A stretch of 64,000 bases of DNA from positions 154,765,548 through 154,829,547 of the forward strand of contig NC_081407.1 of NCBI RefSeq assembly GCF_030272615.1, read 5' to 3'. Position 1 is the stretch's first letter. Each line of letters begins with the position of its first letter. Source of the DNA: Cryptomeria japonica (taxonomy: Eukaryota; Streptophyta; Pinopsida; Cupressales; Cupressaceae). This document shows positions 59,171 through 64,000 of this stretch, one piece after another. A program made the translations under genes and the position numbers. A model generated the notes under the pieces. That model was not told the DNA's origin and searched no databases. It worked only from the letters and a program-made list of their open reading frames with translations.

Positions 59171-59607
59171 GAATGCTTGAATGCTTGAATGCTTGATGCC
59201 TTGTGATTATAATTTCATCATTCTCTTGTCCTTTTTGAAATGAGAGTAGTGGTTCTCCTTATATACTTACCTATTGGGGAAACATCTTAATTTTCTGACA
59301 AGGGCCAACATGGATATCACATTCCCTCCAACTCATTATGGTCATTGTGAGGGGTCAAATTAGGGTCCTATTTGGGAGGACCAAGGCACCATGCCCTGGT
59401 CCCAATGAGGACTATGGAACCACGCCCTAGTCCTACCCCATTTTAGGACCGAGACCAAAGATCCATGCAAGGTGTAAAGTGAAAATAAGAATCACTTTAA
59501 ATGATATAAGCATCATTAGGTCTTAAGTAAGCATTAGGGTATAAACACTAAGATGAGGGCCCCAAATGTGGACCAAATTGTAAGGGAGTACAATTTAGGA
59601 TGCTACA
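59171..59607 (-). repeat. 3' LTR end (U3) of a second Tat-like Gypsy element (E)
   Basis: The LTR end is defined by ggatgctaca at 59598-59607 followed by a polypurine tract in the minus orientation, exactly as in element D. A TATA-like TATATAAG (minus) is at 59258-59265, about 345 bp from the border. Three short tandem words aatgcttg lie near 59171-59197. The left border of this LTR was not found, so the given start is only a minimum. Confidence 0.65.
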
Positions 59608-59621
59608 TTTAGCCCCCACTT
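59608..59621 (-). other. Polypurine tract of Gypsy E
   Basis: The minus strand reads AAGTGGGGGCTAAA followed by the LTR start TGTAGCATCC. It is beside an interrupted inverted repeat at 59618-59661. Confidence 0.75.
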
Positions 59622-60687
59622 TAGCGGGAGTATGAGCCTATGCAAATACTCATGGTAAAGTAGACAAAAGGGAGATAAAGAAGAGGAGCAATGAGGAGCA
59701 AAATCACCAGGAGTATAAGACATCACTAATTTTGAGGAACCAATCCCCCAATCTTAGGATGTTAACTCATTCAAAAATATGAAAGGGCACACAAAAAAAA
59801 AAAGGCAAACAAAAAAAGGCAAAAATATAAACTAAGACAAAAGACACACAAGACACAAAAGCTAAGAACCAAAAACAAAATTTCAAGTTAACCAGCCGAA
59901 GAGACCTCGATATCAAAATGTCTCAACCACTAATATCATTCTTGAAAAATGCCATCTCAAAAAGACAAATGATCACATAAAAGAGAAAAGCATGCATCAT
60001 CCATGAACCATTTATAGCAAAGCTAGGAGTTCATGAGAGGAAGGAAATAGAGAGCATGGATGCACAGTCTAGATGTGTTTTTCTAGGTGATCCATGAGAA
60101 TAATGACGAGAAAAGACATAGATACTTGCCCCTAGATGTGTTTTTCTAGGTGATCAATGTTGGGGAGGAGAATAGGAATAGTATAACTATGTTACTCTAG
60201 CTCCAATCATCCTCGTGAGTGTGTGCAAGTGATGTCTGGTTTCAAGTATATAGCACCTCGTATAAGAGTTTGTTTCCACTGGTTTCGAGTGTGCATCAAC
60301 CTGTTTAATACATGTTTTGTAAATGAAAATGCCAAGGGGCAAATGCATAAATGCTAAGGGGTGAATGTGTAAATACCAAGGGGCGAATGTTTGGTTTTGG
60401 GAACATCTCACTTAAGAGTCTGTTTACTCTTGTTTCGAGAATGTATAACCCTGTTTAAGACAAATACATGCCTAGTTTCAAGGACATCATATGTAAGAGT
60501 TTGTTTTCTCTGGTTTTGACCGCTTAAGACATATATCAATGTTGCATTTGGATTCGGGTGTGAAGCATCCTATATAAGAGTTTGTTTTCTCTAGTTATGA
60601 GGATGAATACCCCATTTAAGACATGCAAAGATATGGTACAATATGATACAAAGGGAGTGATATGAATTGCAAAAATAACATCTGCTA
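59622..60687 (-). mobile_element. 3' noncoding region of Gypsy E, rich in short repeats
   Basis: No coding seen. It contains a 24-bp direct duplication ctagatgtgtttttctaggt... (60069-60092 and 60132-60155), three tandem 22-bp units (60328-60393) and four dispersed copies of a taagagtttgtttt(c/a)ctctgg-like block (60263, 60413, 60494, 60575). The rest of the element is missing, replaced on the right by the LTR at 60688. Confidence 0.55.
60328..60393. repeat. 22-bp tandem repeat, three units
   Basis: Units start at 60328, 60350 and 60372. Each has the pattern aatgccaaggggcaaatg with a few substitutions. Confidence 0.8.
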
Positions 60688-61854
60688 TGTTGGCAAAAGA
60701 CACTGTTTTGGTGAGGCTCTGGTAGAGATTGATGATGTTAGATGCATGGAGATTACTTAGGGGTTGTCATTGATGGAAGCTCAACCTATTAATCCTATCT
60801 GATATATGGAGATTGATACTACTAGAAGTATTAAGTAAGTTTGGTTATTCATGAAGCATAAGTCTGGTCGGTGGAACACAGTGTATAGATCCGATAAGAA
60901 TTATTCATTTATGGTGATGCAGTTTTGGTTGTGGTGATTGGAATAGTTGATTAGATGTGTGAGGTAGCTTATCAGGCAATTCTAGCCTCTGATGTTGATT
61001 CTAGAACAAGTTTCTTGGTTCGATATCCAATATTGAAGGAAGAACAGGGTTATTATTATGTTTGGTGGTGTAGCGTGTGGTTCGGATTCCTTGAGGTGAT
61101 TTTGATGGATGTTAATGAGTTTGAGGTAATTGGGATGACCTATTGGAAGTGTGTGATCATATGCTTTAGGTTCAGAATAAGGATTTATAGAAGGATTGAG
61201 CCGACATGAGACTATACGTTTCATATTTTGCGGTTTTGTGAAGCTGACTTGATGAAGATCTATTTTGGTGGTGCAGATATATAAGACCGACTTGAATGAT
61301 TATTTTGAGAGAGTGATAGTATGCAAGATTGTGTTGGAAGTGATTGAGCATGATTTCATGTGCGCATCTTAAGTTTTCGTGATCCGGTACATGGTAACAA
61401 AGCAGTTTTTGAAAGCATAGACAACGGATCATTCTTGAGCCTAACTGAAATTGATTCCTGGCATTTATAGATGCTATACTCTAGTTCAGACATTGTATTT
61501 GCTTCTATATCTCATTTATATAATAGTGAGTCCTTCGGGGTTGCAGCCCTATTTTGTAATTGAGCAGTGAGCTCTAGGTAGTGTGGCTGAATGCAAGTGC
61601 ATTCCACTTTTGTAATATTGTTTTACTACTGGCCATAGTATAATAATATTGTGGGTACTCAATCCCACCATGGTTTTTCCCTTTCCGGGTTTCCATGTAA
61701 AAATTTCGGTGTTATGGTTGTGTGGTTATTTGCTTTGTGTTTTTGTATTATAGTTTATGTTCTTTGCATCCGGTGGTTAAAGAATCATATTTATAAATTA
61801 GTAAGTTGCAGAAAACTAATTGATCCCCCTTCTCATTGTTCATTGATTCCAACA
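60688..61854 (+). repeat. LTR with Copia-like features (F)
   Basis: Begins tgttggcaaaag and ends gattccaaca, a 6-bp perfect terminal inverted repeat (TGTTGG/CCAACA). An initiator tRNA-Met primer site follows at 61857. A TATA box (TTTATATAATAG) is at 61515-61526. The R region (61561-61700) is clearly homologous to the LTRs of Copia C and, more weakly, A: gctctaggtagtgtg, gtgcattcc and ccatggtttttccc. It is on the opposite strand to the nest. The partner LTR is not in the window. Confidence 0.75.
61515..61526 (+). promoter_or_regulatory. TATA box in LTR F
   Basis: TTTATATAATAG, about 40 bases before the conserved R-region block. Confidence 0.5.
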
Positions 61855-61856
61855 AT

Positions 61857-61869
61857 TGGTATTAGAGCC
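61857..61869 (+). other. Primer-binding site next to LTR F
   Basis: TGGTATTAGAGCC, two bases after the LTR; the initiator tRNA-Met site with one C-to-T change. Confidence 0.8.
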
Positions 61870-62442
61870 TTGTGCCTCAGAAGAAGTCTAACATCTTGAG
61901 GAAGATTCAGAAGATTAAATCAATGGACTTGGGTTTGCAAGGACAACTTGATGCAGGACCATCCCCGGTTCTTAGAAATCTTGCATCACCCAAAAATATT
62001 TCCTTTCAGTTTCTTTGTGATTTTCAGCAGTTTTATTTTGAGAGTTACCAGATACCTTGGCGTTGATCATCTCTTGCAGAGCTGGATTTGAACTTCATTC
62101 TTTTTCATCTTTCTTGTTCTGGATCCACATTTTATTTGGATCTCTTTCCGAGAAGTTATCTCTTCCAGATTGGCTGGCAATCGTCTATTTTCTTGGATGC
62201 TTGAGCTTAATGGCTAGTTGGTGTTCCCAGATCTTGCAAAGTGATTCCTTGATTTGTGGAGCTGACTTATCATGTATGAGATCATCTTCAATGCCTGGCT
62301 GAACCTTTTATTGGTCCACGCTTTATGGTGATTATTTTCCATAGGATTTTCATCTCATCTTTGGGCCGACCTATCTACACATTTCATTTTCCTTTATTTG
62401 GGGAATGTGATCTTTCTTGGCCGACCCAGATGTTCCCAGATG
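61870..62442 (+). other. Leader of F and/or start of a Gypsy LTR
   Basis: A short frame at 61872-62066 (including MDLGLQGQLDAGPSPVLRN) may be the start of an F-encoded protein but is not recognised. Somewhere here the 5' LTR of Gypsy G probably begins; tgcagagctgg at 62075 is one possible start, not proven. Confidence 0.35.
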
Positions 62443-62452
62443 CTATATAATG
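62443..62452 (+). promoter_or_regulatory. TATA box of the Gypsy G LTR
   Basis: CTATATAATG in an otherwise non-coding block, about 280 bases before the second primer site. It suggests that 62443-62726 is the end of a U3-R-U5 unit distinct from LTR F. Confidence 0.45.
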
Positions 62453-62731
62453 ATGTACTTGATCATAGTATATGTAGTATTGAGGATATAGAATATTAGA
62501 TTAAAGTTTGAATCCAATGTTGCTTTTGAATTGATTCATATGGATGTATTTCTGTAATAAGGCAATTGCCCACATGTAAGCTGAATGCTACTGACAGTTA
62601 TATTTGAATCAATGCATTAATCCATGCCTGACCTGGATTTCTCTCTCTCCTGAGTTGTTTGTGTTGTTTTGATCTTGCTGCACGAACCAGGAATCCTCTT
62701 TAAGGTTCCTCCTATCCGTGGTTGCACCAGT

Positions 62732-62742
62732 TGGCATCAGAG
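62732..62742 (+). other. Second primer-binding-like site (Gypsy G)
   Basis: TGGCATCAGAG, one mismatch to the initiator tRNA-Met site. It follows a possible LTR end ...gttgca (62726) and comes 79 bases before the gag ATG. Confidence 0.5.
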
Positions 62743-62820
62743 AAAAGGTTCGTCCTATTGGATTTTATTGTAGGGTGGTGGATTGCAGATCCGACCTGCA
62801 GCTGCAAAGGACATGCTCCT

Positions 62821-64000
62821 ATGGCACGGAAAGGTAATGTGAGAGGTGGAAACCAGAGAGATGTTGATCCAACAATGATGGACATGTTGTTCAAACTACG
62901 CATAGAAGAGGTCGACATATTGAGGATGTAAGTGATGAAGAAGAACAAAGTGTTGAACCGAAAAATGGAGGTCAACCGGAGTTGGTGCAAGATGATGAAA
63001 TATTGCTTAAATCTTTGACAAATGTGAACAGTAAACCACACTTTAACCTACCAGAGTATAGTGGTAATTTGGATTCAGATGACTTGATAGATTGGATCAC
63101 CGAGATGGAGAAATACTTTGATTTCAAAGGTACTGATGAAGAGAAGAAGGTGAAATTTTCTTGCACAATGTTGAAGGGACATACTTCCTTGTGGTGGGAA
63201 CATTTGCAGACTAATAGACAGAGGAAAGGAAAGGACAAAATTAAATCTTGGGATTAGATGGTGAGTAAGTTCAAGGCAAAGTTTTTGCCGGTGGATTATC
63301 AAGTCAATTTGTTTCAGAGATTGCAGAATCTGAAGCAGAAAGAATCTAGTGTAGAACAGTACACGGAGGAGTTCTACAAGGAATATCGGATCTAGACATG
63401 TTGAAGATGAAGTTGAGCAGATTGTGAGGTATGCTAATGGTTTAAGAATGTCTATACAAGATGAGATTAGTATGGAAAAATTGCAGAGTGTGGAAGAAGC
63501 TTATCAGTATGCCCTTAAGGCTGAAGAAAGACTGAATAAGAGGCATGAGCAGAGACAAAGAGGAAGAGGAGGAATATTTTAGAGAGGTAGATCCTTTACC
63601 CGAGGTGGAAGATCCTTTTTAGAATAGAATAAAGGCAAGGCAGAAGATAAGAGTGATGAAAATTCAAACCGAAGGAATGAAGAAAATTACTACTCGAATG
63701 GTGGACAAGGTGGTTACCAGAATGAGGGTTTTAAGAGAGATGATAAAAGAAACTTTACCAGAACCTGTTTCAAGTGTGGTGGAGAAGGACACCAAACTTT
63801 TGAATGCAGACTAGGGAATAAGAGGACTGAGAATGGTGGAAGAAATGATTTTGGAGAAGAAGAACCTACCGGAATATTGAACAAACCGGAGGATGGTGAA
63901 GCTTTGATGATAAGAAGAGCCCTATGCCACAATGAGACAGATGAGGAACCATTGCAAAGGAAGAATTTATTCTAGATAAGATGTAAAGTGGAAGGTAAGT
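62821..64000 (+). pseudogene. Ty3/Gypsy gag (element G), runs off the right edge
   Basis: Starts MARKGNVRGGNQRDVD at 62821; a frameshift near 62.92 kb leads to the capsid domain at 62982-63257: LPEYSGNLDSDDLIDWITEM, SCTMLKGHTSLWWEHL and, after a stop, FKAKFLPVDYQVNLFQRLQN with the SSVEQYTEEFYK block. This is the retrotransposon gag domain of Ty3/Gypsy. A second frameshift near 63.39 kb is followed by EAYQYALKAEERLNKR, an R/G-rich segment and a CCHC knuckle CFKCGGEGHQTFEC at 63766-63807. The last codons approach the protease (RCKVEGK). Several stops make it a pseudogene. Confidence 0.8.

Noticed and set aside
60328-60393. CRISPR-like array
   Set aside because: Three directly abutting 22-bp units without spacers in a plant retrotransposon region.

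Overview
The window looks like nuclear DNA from a land plant with a large, repeat-rich genome. I found no host gene. Almost every protein signature belongs to a retrotransposon: plant L1-type LINEs with a fused Archaea-like RNase H, Ty1/Copia elements primed by initiator tRNA-Met, and Tat-type Ty3/Gypsy elements. Insertions are nested, intergenic DNA is AT-rich, and old copies carry many stops and C-to-T changes. This would suit a gymnosperm or another giant plant genome, but that is inference. No CRISPR, tRNA, rRNA or bacterial features were seen.

Layout. 1-1060: ORF1 end of a minus-strand LINE cut by the window edge. 1060-4127: AT-rich DNA with a plus-strand LINE endonuclease relic near 2.7-3.25 kb. 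4145-11250: a full-length minus-strand LINE (LINE2) between 17-bp perfect target-site duplications (TSDs). 11577-12417: a 448-bp tandem repeat, interrupted by a full-length minus-strand Tat-like Gypsy element (D, 12418-27013). 27014-28452: unassigned. 28453 to about 55451: a four-level nest. Copia C is split by Copia B (30906-54124), B by Copia A (33412-47684), and A's 3' LTR by LINE3 (33975-41241). B, A and LINE3 each have recognisable TSDs, so the order C, then B, then A, then LINE3 is read directly from the sequence. 55452 to about 59170: AT-rich DNA with no recognised coding. To 59607: end of a second Tat-like Gypsy LTR (E, minus), followed by its PPT and a repeat-rich 3' region up to 60687. 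60688-61854: a plus-strand LTR with Copia-like features (F). 62443-64000: promoter, primer site and gag of a plus-strand Ty3/Gypsy element (G) running off the right edge.

All elements look dead or non-autonomous because of stops, frameshifts and some lost catalytic residues. LINE3 and Copia A are best preserved. The most interesting signals are structural: a covarying hairpin beside the primer site in three Copia families, a conserved third ORF downstream of the RNase H in two diverged LINEs, stop/start overlaps between LINE ORF1 and ORF2, and an inverted repeat beside the PPT in two unrelated Gypsy elements.
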